From IMG/VR virus record IMGVR_UViG_3300035698_023732, positions 1-32,019 of that record: a DNA stretch of 32,019 nt; one strand, 5' to 3'. Origin of the DNA: a virus. Below the pieces are notes generated by a model. That model had not been told where the DNA came from. It was given only the letters and a program-made list of their open reading frames with translations, and made no database searches. The position numbers were made by a program, and so were the translations under genes. Positions 7,589 to 14,832 of this stretch are shown in pieces. Each line of letters opens with the position of its first letter. The first letter of the stretch is position 1.

Positions 7589-7826
7589 CTTCCGCTTCTT
7601 TTTCCATCTTATTGAGTCTAGTATAATAATCCGGGATTTCTACAAGATGATCCATTGCTACTTGTCTGGAGATATCTTTGTTTGGAGTATGCTCCATTTC
7701 CACTTCTACACCTTTAACAATTTCAGATTTAATTAAATCAACAGATACTTTATGTTTCTTAGCAATATCTTCGACAGACAATCCATGTGATAATCCTTTA
7801 AGTAAATCTTTTAGTTTAATGGTCAT
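7560..7826 (-). CDS. DUF5661-like small protein with targeting-like N-terminus
   Basis: 88 residues. It begins MTIKLKDLLKGLSHG, a variant of the shared minus-strand N-terminal peptide with Lys where the others have the cleavage Glu. Residues 17-36 (SVEDIAKKHKVSVDLIKSEI) look like a small helix-turn-helix. Residues 38-74 (KGVEVEMEHT, then AMDHLVEIPDYYTRL) match the pattern of DUF5661, an uncharacterised family found in phages and bacteria. The C-terminus is a charged helix. Function unknown. It lies between the HAD nucleotidase and the RYGG protein. Confidence 0.6.
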   Translation of the reverse strand: MTIKLKDLLKGLSHGLSVEDIAKKHKVSVDLIKSEIVKGVEVEMEHTPNKDISRQVAMDHLVEIPDYYTRLNKMEKEAEDEKKRNSIR

Positions 7827-7851
7827 AGTGTGGTAATATATAAATATGTAA

Positions 7852-8535
7852 TTATTTTTTTAATGTGAGCGCTTTTAACTGATTAACCGTCTCACCAACA
7901 TCAGTATGTAAAAGTCCCAACCCACCTGCTTTTACAAATGCATCAATGTTTTTCTGCATATCATCGATTAGAAGTAATCCTTTTTCAGCATACCGATCCT
8001 TTTCGATTCCTGTTGAAACAACGGCAAATTCCAAGTCACCTAATCCATTTTTCTGAAGCCACTGTCGTTTACCGACAGCACATGCATCGGTATTAGATCG
8101 TGATCCAGCGGTTAGGATCATTGTTTCTAAGCCGGTTTCTTTTACTGCCTTAACAACTTCTTTACCTCCTGGCATCCAAGGCATCGAAGACCAATATAAC
8201 TCAAATCCCATCCCGACCAATGGCCAAGCTAACGGAACTCTAAATCGGTTTTTGCTTTCAACTTTGAATAATTCGTAAATATCTGATTCGTTACTTTTCA
8301 AAACTTCATCTCTAAGTTTAAAAGCAGCCTTCACGAATTCTTCTTTAGTCATTCCAATCAAGTTTAATTTGTTGTTGGAGATGGCTTTACGCCGTGTTAC
8401 AACATTTGTGAATAGCACATCATTGGCTAAGTATTTGCGGAATTGTGCATTGAAGTCACAAATTACTCCGTCTAAATCTAAGGCGATTTTGAGAATTCCG
8501 TCTCTATTTTCTATTAACTGTTTTAACTTTATCAT
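7852..8535 (-). CDS. HAD-family 5'-nucleotidase-like hydrolase with targeting-like N-terminus
   Basis: 227 residues. The HAD core begins directly after the leader: motif I is ALDLDGVICDF with nucleophile Asp20 and Asp22, motif II is MILTAGS, and motif IV is LLIDDMQKN. Overall size and the IALDLDGV start fit 5'(3')-deoxyribonucleotidase-like HAD enzymes, which remove phosphate from (deoxy)nucleotides; the substrate is not certain. The first nine residues, MIKLKQLIE, are not part of the HAD fold. They match the N-terminal peptide of unrelated neighbours and end in L-I-E. It is transcribed from the divergent intergenic region at 8536-8640. Confidence 0.7.
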   Translation of the reverse strand: MIKLKQLIENRDGILKIALDLDGVICDFNAQFRKYLANDVLFTNVVTRRKAISNNKLNLIGMTKEEFVKAAFKLRDEVLKSNESDIYELFKVESKNRFRVPLAWPLVGMGFELYWSSMPWMPGGKEVVKAVKETGLETMILTAGSRSNTDACAVGKRQWLQKNGLGDLEFAVVSTGIEKDRYAEKGLLLIDDMQKNIDAFVKAGGLGLLHTDVGETVNQLKALTLKK

Positions 8536-8568
8536 TTTACTATAAATATTGTAATTACTTTTTTTGAT

Positions 8569-8596
8569 TTGACTTTGATTTCGATAATGATATATT
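8569..8596 (+). promoter_or_regulatory. Sigma70-like promoter
   Basis: TTGACT at 8569-8574, 16-bp spacer, TATATT at 8591-8596. It lies in the divergent region between the HAD gene and the small plus-strand gene at 8641. The same TTGAC(A/T)-N16-TA layout recurs at 9537, 10494 and 14797. Confidence 0.4.
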
Positions 8597-8603
8597 GTGG
8601 GAA

Positions 8604-8633
8604 TTGTCTTTTAAAGTCAAGAATATTTATAAT
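8604..8633 (+). promoter_or_regulatory. Possible second promoter with TATAAT 7 nt before ATG
   Basis: A perfect TATAAT at 8628-8633 ends 7 nt before the ATG at 8641, with TTGTCT at 8604-8609 (18-bp spacer). No Shine-Dalgarno is present, so a transcript starting here would be leaderless. Confidence 0.3.
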
Positions 8634-8640
8634 TAATAAT

Positions 8641-8907
8641 ATGGATCACACTAAAAAATTACCACCATCAAGCTTTACAGTGAAATTCTCTGATAATGCT
8701 GGTAGTGTCGCTGTCGTAGACAAAGTTACAGGAGAAGTAAAGGAAAGTTTCTCCCCAAATATTTCAGATGCATTTATTGTGTATCGAATGGCAGAAATCA
8801 GAGAAGAAGAAATCTTCCGTGATAAAATTTTAGGAACAGGACCACAATCCGCTTATGGAAGTGCTGAAGTTGTTAAGGGTGGTATTGTTGTCCCTAATGG
8901 ATATTAA
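8641..8907 (+). CDS. Small hypothetical protein
   Basis: 88 residues from the ATG at 8641; the longer frame from 8569 runs through the promoter and is not preferred. It begins MDHTKKLPPSSFTVKFSDN and contains beta-strand-like stretches (GSVAVVDKVTGEVKESF) and a helix (DAFIVYRMAEIREEEIF). There is no signal, membrane segment or known motif. Its stop and that of the convergent gene share a TTAA. Function unknown. Confidence 0.5.
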   Translation: MDHTKKLPPSSFTVKFSDNAGSVAVVDKVTGEVKESFSPNISDAFIVYRMAEIREEEIFRDKILGTGPQSAYGSAEVVKGGIVVPNGY

Positions 8908-9506
8908 TAGGTATCTGGTATCTTATTGAAATCCAGATCATATTCTTTACATAGTTTCGTGCACATTCTGTAAGCTTGAAATGCTTCGTGTTCGTTCTCA
9001 CTTTTAGAAACCGCTTTGAGTTTCTTAAGTTTTTGGAATGTGCGAGAATCCATGTTTTGATAAATATATTCATCCATGTGAGGAACATCCGGTTTTTGGC
9101 CTTCGCTTTTACCTGATTCATAATCATCGGTCAGGTGTCCATATTTGGCATCATATTCTTCTCGAAGACCATCGACATTTTTCACAACATCCTTAAATTC
9201 TCGTGTCAAGAAATATAGGAAATTTAAAATCGGAGTTTGAACTGTTGGCATGAATTCGTTGCTACCTCCAAATACACGTTGTTCTTCAAGCGGAGATAAA
9301 TCCTCGCGATCAGAGTGACCAGCAGCTTCAAGCATTAACCGTCTTTTCTTGGTTCCACTATCAATTTCAGACTGATAATTTTCGTTATATTCTTGCGCTG
9401 CCTTTGAAAGAACTTGTTTGGATCGTTTCGTCTCTGTTTTTGCTTCGTTCAACGATTCAAAATTAAAATCGTTCTTCAATAATGCCATTAAGCTATAATC
9501 ACTCAT
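8904..9506 (-). CDS. Hypothetical protein, possibly head-associated
   Basis: 200 residues, mostly helical and highly charged. The N-terminal region includes SLMALLKNDFNF, SLNEAKTETK and, further on, RRLMLEAAGH; L-M-L-E followed by Ala is another [L/I]-x-E-type site, but the start is not the short peptide seen in neighbours. It ends with a charged helical region and EYDLDFNKIPDTY. No family recognised. It is the first gene of the minus-strand cluster, with its own candidate promoter at 9516-9543. Confidence 0.5.
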   Translation of the reverse strand: MSDYSLMALLKNDFNFESLNEAKTETKRSKQVLSKAAQEYNENYQSEIDSGTKKRRLMLEAAGHSDREDLSPLEEQRVFGGSNEFMPTVQTPILNFLYFLTREFKDVVKNVDGLREEYDAKYGHLTDDYESGKSEGQKPDVPHMDEYIYQNMDSRTFQKLKKLKAVSKSENEHEAFQAYRMCTKLCKEYDLDFNKIPDTY

Positions 9507-9515
9507 ATATACAAA

Positions 9516-9543
9516 TATATAGGAGTTGATTTTTTATTGACAA
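9516..9543 (-). promoter_or_regulatory. Minus-strand sigma70-like promoter
   Basis: Read on the minus strand: TTGTCA (9543-9538), 16-bp spacer, TATATA (9521-9516), nine bases before the start codon at 9506. Its -35 box shares five base pairs with the -35 box of the plus-strand promoter at 9537. Confidence 0.35.
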
Positions 9544-9564
9544 ATATCGTATTTCGAATACTAT
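9537..9564 (+). promoter_or_regulatory. Sigma70-like promoter for HNH/Mom-like genes
   Basis: Consensus TTGACA at 9537-9542, 16-bp spacer, TACTAT at 9559-9564. The ATGs at 9568 and 9571 follow by 3 and 6 nt, so the transcript would be leaderless and would favour the second ATG. Confidence 0.45.
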
Positions 9565-9567
9565 AAA

Positions 9568-9858
9568 ATGATGAGTCAATGTTCAATGTGTGGTCGAGAT
9601 ATGACCGCTGAAAATAGTAACAAGCATCACTTAATTCCTATCCTCAAAGGCGGAAGAAAAGGTAAAACTGTGATGTTACATAAGGTCTGTCATGGAAAGA
9701 TCCACTCAATTTGGAGTGAGAATGAATTAAGAGACTATTTTCACACAATGGAACGAATCAATTCAGACGAACGAATCCAGAAATTTGTCAAATGGATTCG
9801 TAAACAGAAAGTTCTAACTCAAAGTAGCAAACTATCCAATGCCAGAAAAAACCGATAG
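9568..9858 (+). CDS. Small HNH-type zinc-binding protein
   Basis: 96 residues. Cys5-x2-Cys8 (CSMC), His20-His21 (NKHHLIP) and Cys41-His42-x3-His46 (VCHGKIH) form the spacing of a small HNH-type zinc fold; the rest is a basic helical tail. Such proteins occur in phages and bacteria and may bind or nick nucleic acid, though the catalytic set is not fully convincing. It overlaps the Mom-like gene by 20 bp. In phage Mu a small zinc protein, Com, overlaps mom and controls its translation. The parallel is in arrangement only; the sequence is not Com. Confidence 0.6.
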   Translation: MMSQCSMCGRDMTAENSNKHHLIPILKGGRKGKTVMLHKVCHGKIHSIWSENELRDYFHTMERINSDERIQKFVKWIRKQKVLTQSSKLSNARKNR

Positions 9859-10474
9859 TTTCCTTGAAGAACTTCCTGATGTTGATTTGAGAGATGTTGC
9901 CGTAAAAGACTTTCGGTGTTCTGTATGTAGTAGAAAACAAATTTCAAATTTTATTGAACATTGGCATTATTCTCACAATGTAAATGGATTGGCTCACAGA
10001 CATTGCTTCAAAATAGATTATGACAATGAGTTGGTAGGAGCGATGATTTACGGTCCTATAGCAATGGCTAATGTCTATCAGGCATATACTGAGAATGAAG
10101 ATGATTTGATTGAACTTCGGAGATTGTGCTGTATAGATAATACTCCCAAAAACATTGAGAGTTATTTCATTGGATATACTTTGAGATGGTTGAAAAAGAA
10201 TACTGATATTAAAACAGTGATTAGCTATTCTGACTTGGAATATAGTCATGCTGGAACTATTTATAAAGCTTCGAATTTCAAATACATGAGACAAACTAAT
10301 CCTGGTAAGGTTATCTATTACAAAGGTCGGAGATACCATGATAAGACCATTCGAACCAAATATAAGGACGGATTAAAACCATTCGCGGAAGAAATCAAGA
10401 AAGCATTGGTAACAGGAGAAGCATATTATAAAGACACCAAAGAGAAGAACATTTGGATCTACAAATTAAAATAA
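9839..10474 (+). CDS. Mom-like DNA modification protein (GNAT-fold)
   Basis: 211 residues. The pattern matches the Mom family: HWHYSHNVNG (41-50), HCFKIDYDNELVGAMIYG (55-72), DLIELRRLCCIDNTPKNIES (89-108), then VISYSDLEYSHAGTIYKASN (127-146) and FKYM. Mom of phage Mu modifies adenines in DNA and protects it from many restriction enzymes; this family has an acetyltransferase-like fold. The role inferred here is DNA hypermodification against host restriction. An N-terminal CSVC segment (27-30) might bind metal. It is read from the promoter at 9537 together with the overlapping zinc protein. Confidence 0.65.
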   Translation: MPEKTDSFLEELPDVDLRDVAVKDFRCSVCSRKQISNFIEHWHYSHNVNGLAHRHCFKIDYDNELVGAMIYGPIAMANVYQAYTENEDDLIELRRLCCIDNTPKNIESYFIGYTLRWLKKNTDIKTVISYSDLEYSHAGTIYKASNFKYMRQTNPGKVIYYKGRRYHDKTIRTKYKDGLKPFAEEIKKALVTGEAYYKDTKEKNIWIYKLK

Positions 10475-10493
10475 AGTTTCCTGTATTTTTTAG

Positions 10494-10521
10494 TTGACTT
10501 TAAATATATCAGGCCTATAGT
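10494..10521 (+). promoter_or_regulatory. Sigma70-like promoter of NAD+ unit
   Basis: TTGACT at 10494-10499, 16-bp spacer, TATAGT at 10516-10521, 23 nt before the ATG at 10545. It stands at the head of the genes ending at the terminator 14764-14796. Confidence 0.45.
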
Positions 10522-10544
10522 TATTTATAACAATTCAGTTTTAG

Positions 10545-11702
10545 ATGTGGATTGTTGAACAGTTTAAATCATTAAATTCAGATAAAGATATGAATATTAA
10601 AGAAACAGTAGAAGCTGTCAATGACAGCCCGTATAAAGTATATTTAGCAATTACCGGAGGCGGAACCGCCTTCATTGGTTATTTTTTGGCATATGGAGGG
10701 GGAAGTGATACAATTCTTGGTGTCACCATTCCGTATAGTAAAGAAAGTTTCGATGAATTCTTGGGATACGAACCTGAGAAATATGCTTCGAAGGATGCTG
10801 CGGAAGCATTAGCCGTTCAGAGTTATATTACCGCAAATCGATACAACAAAGAAAACAGCCTTGGCATTGGTGTCTCCGCTGCTTTAACCAGAGGTCCTGG
10901 AGAACGAAAGGGAAGACGAAAATTCGCGTTCATCAGTGTGGTATCTGATAGTTATGTTGAAAATACTTGTTTTGAATTAGAAGGCACTAATCGAGACGAA
11001 CAAGAACGATTAGCAGCAACATTGATTTTGGGTGTTTTGAATAAGAATACAGCAAATAAAAATATCATTGCGTTTAAAGATACCGCTGAATATGAGAGGA
11101 TTCATATTGATAATACAGTGTATTGTAACAAAACTAAACGGACGGAGACTGTTGTTTTCCCTGGAAGTTTCAATCCGCTTCATCACGGTCACAAACGGAT
11201 TCGCGAACGAGTAGAAAGTCTCATTGAGGGAAAAGTTTCCTATGAAATTTCGGTTGATAATGCAGATAAGGGATTGACTCTACCAAGTGAAATGGCTAAG
11301 AAGATTTACCAATTCGGTCTTTCGGAAGATATTAATTCTCTTGTTGTTGTTAATGCTCCCGGCTTTGAACAGAAAGTAAACATCTATCCATTCGGAACAA
11401 CCTTTGTAATTGGAGCAGATACTTTTAAAAGAGTGATCAGTCTCCAATATGATACTTACGAAGATATCAAAAACTGGTTGTATAGAGATAGTGCTAGTTT
11501 CATCGTATTTCCCCGGGATGGTGAAACGGTATATACCTGTATTGATAGATTCAAAAAAGCCTTTGGTGCCGAACAGTGGGACACAGACGAAATTGATTTG
11601 GGCATTAATGGCCTAATTGATTGGAATATTCAGAAACAAATTGACAAACTTGATTTTCAAATCAATGTTAGTAGCACACAAATCAGAAATGGGGAAAAAT
11701 AA
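10545..11702 (+). CDS. PncC/CinA-like domain fused to NadD-like nucleotide adenylyltransferase
   Basis: 385 residues in two domains. Residues about 28-165 follow the CinA C-terminal (PncC, NMN deamidase) pattern: AITGGGTAFIGYFLA, LGVTIPYS, DAAEALA, and GIGVSAALTRGPGE; the usual AESCTGG opening is altered, so activity is uncertain. Residues about 200-385 are a NadD-like adenylyltransferase with intact FPGSFNPLHHGH (205-216) and terminal VSSTQIR (375-381). The second domain would transfer AMP from ATP to NMN or NaMN. A start at 10590 (MNIKE) is also possible. It heads the NAD+ unit and probably supplies its adenylylation step, since the next protein lacks key residues. Confidence 0.75.
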   Translation: MWIVEQFKSLNSDKDMNIKETVEAVNDSPYKVYLAITGGGTAFIGYFLAYGGGSDTILGVTIPYSKESFDEFLGYEPEKYASKDAAEALAVQSYITANRYNKENSLGIGVSAALTRGPGERKGRRKFAFISVVSDSYVENTCFELEGTNRDEQERLAATLILGVLNKNTANKNIIAFKDTAEYERIHIDNTVYCNKTKRTETVVFPGSFNPLHHGHKRIRERVESLIEGKVSYEISVDNADKGLTLPSEMAKKIYQFGLSEDINSLVVVNAPGFEQKVNIYPFGTTFVIGADTFKRVISLQYDTYEDIKNWLYRDSASFIVFPRDGETVYTCIDRFKKAFGAEQWDTDEIDLGINGLIDWNIQKQIDKLDFQINVSSTQIRNGEK

Positions 11703-11703
11703 C

Positions 11704-12732
11704 ATGGAATCAAAAAACTTAACTAGTATGGGAAAAGCACTTAGACCCACAGATATAAAGGTGCCTATGCCACCAGTCAAACCTCCTATTGGTGGTTATT
11801 CGGATATGGAAAATTATCATTGTAATCCAGACGAGAAACATGAATTCGAAGAACTTTCAATTGTAGTTGGCCGTTTTCAGAGTGACACTGTTTGTTATGC
11901 TTTGGATTCATTCATCAGAACTTTAGACTATACCAGTAAAAAGGTTGTTCTTTTAGTTGGGTTAAATCCGATTCTAGCTACCAAAGAAGATCCATTAGAT
12001 TTTGAAGCTAGAAAGATCATGTTAATGGAATTCTATCCACGACTTGCAATTGGTTATATTAAAGATGATCGTAGTGATGCTGTCTGGTCTCAAAATCTTG
12101 ATACACAGGCGGAACGGATGATGAAGAAATACAGTGCGGAAACCGTAAAGATTTACGTTGGTGCGGAAACCGTTATAGGTGTCTATTGTGGTAAGTTTCC
12201 TGTTGCTTCTATTCCGATGGAAAAGTATGTGAATGAGCAATTGGAAAGACAGAAAATCAAATCTTCTGTTAAGGGAACTGCAGATTTTCGCCGCGGAGTA
12301 ATTTGGGCAGTAGAAAATCAATATCCAAAGGTATTACCGACAGTTGATGTTATCATCTGGTCTGATACTGAGAAAACCAAAATCGTTCTTGGTAGAAAGC
12401 CAGGCGAAGAACAACTTCGTTTCATAGGTGGATTCATCGATCCAAAAGAAACCGCTGAAGAAACCGCAATAAGAGAAGCTAAAGAAGAAACAGGACTGGA
12501 TATTCATGAATTACAATACTTCGGAACGTATGTGGTAAAAGACTGGCGATTCCAAGGACCTGATAACATTCTGACCACAGCATTTATTGCTACTATCCGT
12601 GGTGGGAAAATTCAACCAGGAGATGATATTGAAGAAATAGAGATTGTTGATCCATTACAAATCGGTTTTAAAGATATTGTAGAAGAACATCACCTTCTTT
12701 TTCGTAAATTTGTGGAAACCCTACGGAGATAA
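11704..12732 (+). CDS. NMNAT-like/Nudix fusion with degenerate NMNAT active site
   Basis: 342 residues from the ATG at 11704, one base after the upstream stop, with GGGGA before it; in-frame ATGs inside the upstream gene are less likely. The N-terminal half resembles NadM-type NMN adenylyltransferases (VVGRFQ at 54-59, then VVLLVGLN, KIYVGAE, and GTADFRRG). However, the HxGH nucleotide-binding motif expected after GRFQ is replaced by SDTVCY. The C-terminal half carries a perfect Nudix box beginning at Gly243 with REAKEETGL at 257-265. NadM-Nudix fusions are known in cyanobacteria and phages. Here the Nudix part is probably active on ADP-ribose or NAD-like compounds, while the first domain may be inactive. 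Confidence 0.75.
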   Translation: MESKNLTSMGKALRPTDIKVPMPPVKPPIGGYSDMENYHCNPDEKHEFEELSIVVGRFQSDTVCYALDSFIRTLDYTSKKVVLLVGLNPILATKEDPLDFEARKIMLMEFYPRLAIGYIKDDRSDAVWSQNLDTQAERMMKKYSAETVKIYVGAETVIGVYCGKFPVASIPMEKYVNEQLERQKIKSSVKGTADFRRGVIWAVENQYPKVLPTVDVIIWSDTEKTKIVLGRKPGEEQLRFIGGFIDPKETAEETAIREAKEETGLDIHELQYFGTYVVKDWRFQGPDNILTTAFIATIRGGKIQPGDDIEEIEIVDPLQIGFKDIVEEHHLLFRKFVETLRR

Positions 12733-12735
12733 ATA

Positions 12736-12990
12736 ATGAATGTTACAATAGAATTATCAGAAAAAGAATTAACCGAAGCTGTTCGCACATATCTTCGGTC
12801 TAAAGGATATGATTTGAAATCTGTCACATTTGAAGCAGGTCAATCATATGATCAATTCGATAGAGGAAACGGATATCCTGTATTTAAACATGCTAAATGT
12901 AAAGTATCCAACATTGAATCTCGACCAATAAATAACTCATTAGGACATCAGATTGAATCAGTGGAACGCAGAGGCGGACAATTTGATTAA
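12736..12990 (+). CDS. Small unknown protein A of tandem paralogue pair
   Basis: 84 residues with GGAG a few bases upstream. It begins MNVTIELSEKELTEAVRTYL and continues RSKGYDLKSVTFEAG; a later YPVFKHAKCKVSN segment aligns with the following gene. The shared core is ELTE--R-YL---GY-L, a spacer, then YP-----KC--S. It is probably a small alpha/beta protein, without signal or membrane segment. It lies inside the NAD+ unit between the Nudix fusion and NadV, so a link to that pathway is possible by context only. Confidence 0.5.
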   Translation: MNVTIELSEKELTEAVRTYLRSKGYDLKSVTFEAGQSYDQFDRGNGYPVFKHAKCKVSNIESRPINNSLGHQIESVERRGGQFD

Positions 12991-13004
12991 AAAGGAAAAA
13001 TACA

Positions 13005-13220
13005 ATGAAACCAAAAATTAGAATTACAACTGAAATAACTGCTACAGAATTGACTGAAATCATTCGGGCATATCTCAAAGATGAAGGATATAAATTAGAA
13101 ACAATTAATTACGAATATCGGATGGAATGTGATCCACTTTGTGCTAACAGTGTGGAATATCCAGCATTGGATAAAGTCAAATGCAATTTGTCTAAATACG
13201 TTTCGACTGCATTTAGATGA
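13005..13220 (+). CDS. Small unknown protein B of tandem paralogue pair
   Basis: 71 residues, with AAGGA before the start. MKPKIRITTEITATELTEII is followed by RAYLKDEGYKLETINYEYR and VEYPALDKVKCNLSKY, which align with the preceding gene, so the two are tandem duplicates that have diverged. The second copy is shorter at its C-terminus. Function unknown. Retention of both copies within the NAD+ unit suggests a paired or regulatory role. Confidence 0.5.
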   Translation: MKPKIRITTEITATELTEIIRAYLKDEGYKLETINYEYRMECDPLCANSVEYPALDKVKCNLSKYVSTAFR

Positions 13221-13226
13221 TTTAGT

Positions 13227-13255
13227 TTGATTTTTTATAAAAAGTCACATAACAT
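13227..13255 (+). promoter_or_regulatory. Possible weak promoter before nadV
   Basis: TTGATT at 13227-13232, 17-bp spacer, TAACAT at 13250-13255, in the 77-bp gap before nadV. The gap otherwise holds only an AAGGA ribosome-binding site just before the start. It could boost nadV separately from the upstream genes. Confidence 0.25.
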
Positions 13256-13297
13256 AAAACAATTAAATTAACCTGATATAGATAAGGAAAATTAAAA

Positions 13298-14755
13298 ATG
13301 AAAACGACAAATACAATGATTAATAACTTCGGTGATGTTATCATCGACAGTGACAGCTACAAGACCGGCCATGTTCGTGTCTTGCCGAGACAAACCGAAA
13401 CGGTTTACAGCTACTTAGAAGCTCGAGTCGGATCAAAATATGATGAGATTGTAGTTACAGGATTACAATATTATCTTAAAATGATTGAAGGTGTCCAGAT
13501 AACACGGGAAATTATCGACGAGGCTGAAGAAATCATCACGATTCACAATTGGGGCAATCCCGATTCATTTAACATAGCGGGATGGGAACATATTTTAAAT
13601 GCTCATGGTGGAAAGTTGCCGGTTCGTATTAGAGCTGTGCCAGAAGGGACAATCGTTCCATCTACCAATGTTCTCGCTACTATTGAAAATTTAGGTGGAC
13701 AAAAAACGGCTTGGTTGACCAATTATATCGAAACTGCGTTTCATAGGATTTGGTATCCGATGACTGTTGCTAGTTTGAGTTACGATGTCAAGAAAACCAT
13801 TACGAAATATCTTGATATTACCTCCGACAATTATGACTTTCTTCCATTTCTTCTTCATGATTTCGGAAGTCGGGGAGTAAATGTTAAGGAAGGTGCTCAA
13901 GTGGGCGGAGCAGCTCACCTTATCAACTTCATCGGCACAGATACAATGATTGCTATGAAGTTTATCCACAAGATTTATGGAGATCCGTATGCTGATTTAG
14001 CCAAATCAGTATTTGCAACAGAACATAGTGGAATGACTTCTCTTGGAGAATCGGGTGAACACGCAATTATCCAAGATGTTCTTGACAAAAATCCAGTTGG
14101 AATTGTTTCGGTTGTAGCAGATAGTTATGATTATTATCGGCATGTAAATTGGGTTTGCACATTTTTTCGCAAACAGAATCTTGCTCGTCATAAACTTGGA
14201 GAACAGCAAGGAATCCCGACAAAATATGTCATTCGGCCAGACAGTATTACTCCTGACCACAAAACCCCTGAAGGGTTAGTTATATGGACATATGATCGAG
14301 TGGCAAAAGCTTATGGAACTACCGAAAATTCCAAGGGATACAAAGTCCTTCACCCAGCAGTAGGTGTAATTTGGGGTGACGGGATCGATCCAGTTGGAAT
14401 TGAAAAAATTCTTAAAGCTCTCGCTGATGCTGGATATAGCACCGAAACAATGGTTCACGGAATGGGCGGCGGATTGCTACAACGCGTCAACAGAGATACT
14501 TGTCGATTCGCTTTCAAATGTTCAGCTCAGGTTCAGAATGGTAAATGGGTAGACATTTCGAAAGATCCGTTGGATGAGAGCAAGAAAAGTAAAGGTGGTA
14601 GATTGTCATTGACCAAAGATAATAATGGAAAGTTCATCACGGTAAAAACAGATGATCTTGGTGATCGAAAAGATTACCTTGAAGTGATGTTTGAAAATGG
14701 TGAAATTTTAAAGACAACCACATTTGCGGAAATCAGAGAAAGAGTCAATTCTTAA
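13298..14755 (+). CDS. nadV: Nicotinamide phosphoribosyltransferase (NadV/NAMPT)
   Basis: 485 residues, the usual length for the family. Recognisable segments are DSYKTGH (19-25), YSYLEARVG near 38-45, RAVPEGTIVP, HDFGSRGV (187-194), and ATEHSGM (240-246), in which the His corresponds in position to the catalytic His of NAMPT. The enzyme joins nicotinamide to PRPP to make NMN. Together with the adenylyltransferase upstream it rebuilds NAD+ from nicotinamide. Phage NadV/NMNAT pairs have been described as able to restore NAD+ depleted by bacterial defence enzymes. A strong AAGGA Shine-Dalgarno precedes it and a terminator follows. Confidence 0.95.
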   Translation: MKTTNTMINNFGDVIIDSDSYKTGHVRVLPRQTETVYSYLEARVGSKYDEIVVTGLQYYLKMIEGVQITREIIDEAEEIITIHNWGNPDSFNIAGWEHILNAHGGKLPVRIRAVPEGTIVPSTNVLATIENLGGQKTAWLTNYIETAFHRIWYPMTVASLSYDVKKTITKYLDITSDNYDFLPFLLHDFGSRGVNVKEGAQVGGAAHLINFIGTDTMIAMKFIHKIYGDPYADLAKSVFATEHSGMTSLGESGEHAIIQDVLDKNPVGIVSVVADSYDYYRHVNWVCTFFRKQNLARHKLGEQQGIPTKYVIRPDSITPDHKTPEGLVIWTYDRVAKAYGTTENSKGYKVLHPAVGVIWGDGIDPVGIEKILKALADAGYSTETMVHGMGGGLLQRVNRDTCRFAFKCSAQVQNGKWVDISKDPLDESKKSKGGRLSLTKDNNGKFITVKTDDLGDRKDYLEVMFENGEILKTTTFAEIRERVNS

Positions 14756-14763
14756 TCAGTCTC

Positions 14764-14796
14764 AAAAGCCTCCAATTAAGTTTGGGGGTTTTTTAT
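14764..14796 (+). terminator. Intrinsic terminator after nadV
   Basis: The stem CCTCCAA (14769-14775) pairs with TTGGGGG (14782-14788, one T-G wobble) around a 6-nt loop, extended by an A run facing the T run that follows. It ends the NAD+ unit just before the next promoter. Confidence 0.7.
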
Positions 14797-14824
14797 TTGA
14801 CAAACTCCATATGTGTGATAATGT
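14797..14824 (+). promoter_or_regulatory. Sigma70-like promoter
   Basis: TTGACA at 14797-14802, 16-bp spacer, TAATGT at 14819-14824, directly after the terminator. Alternatively an extended -10 TGTGATAAT ends at 14822. The ATG at 14833 is 8 nt downstream, so the mRNA would be nearly leaderless. Confidence 0.4.
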
Positions 14825-14832
14825 AAAAGGTT

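Noticed and set aside
7838-7845. T4 late promoter (TATAAATA)
   Set aside because: TATAAATA appears in a few gaps but on the plus strand, facing away from the minus-strand genes it would need to serve; the composition makes chance matches likely.
8894-9127. Second minus-strand frame inside the gene at 8904-9506
   Set aside because: It overlaps fully a longer frame with better start context and protein-like composition, so it is a shadow frame.
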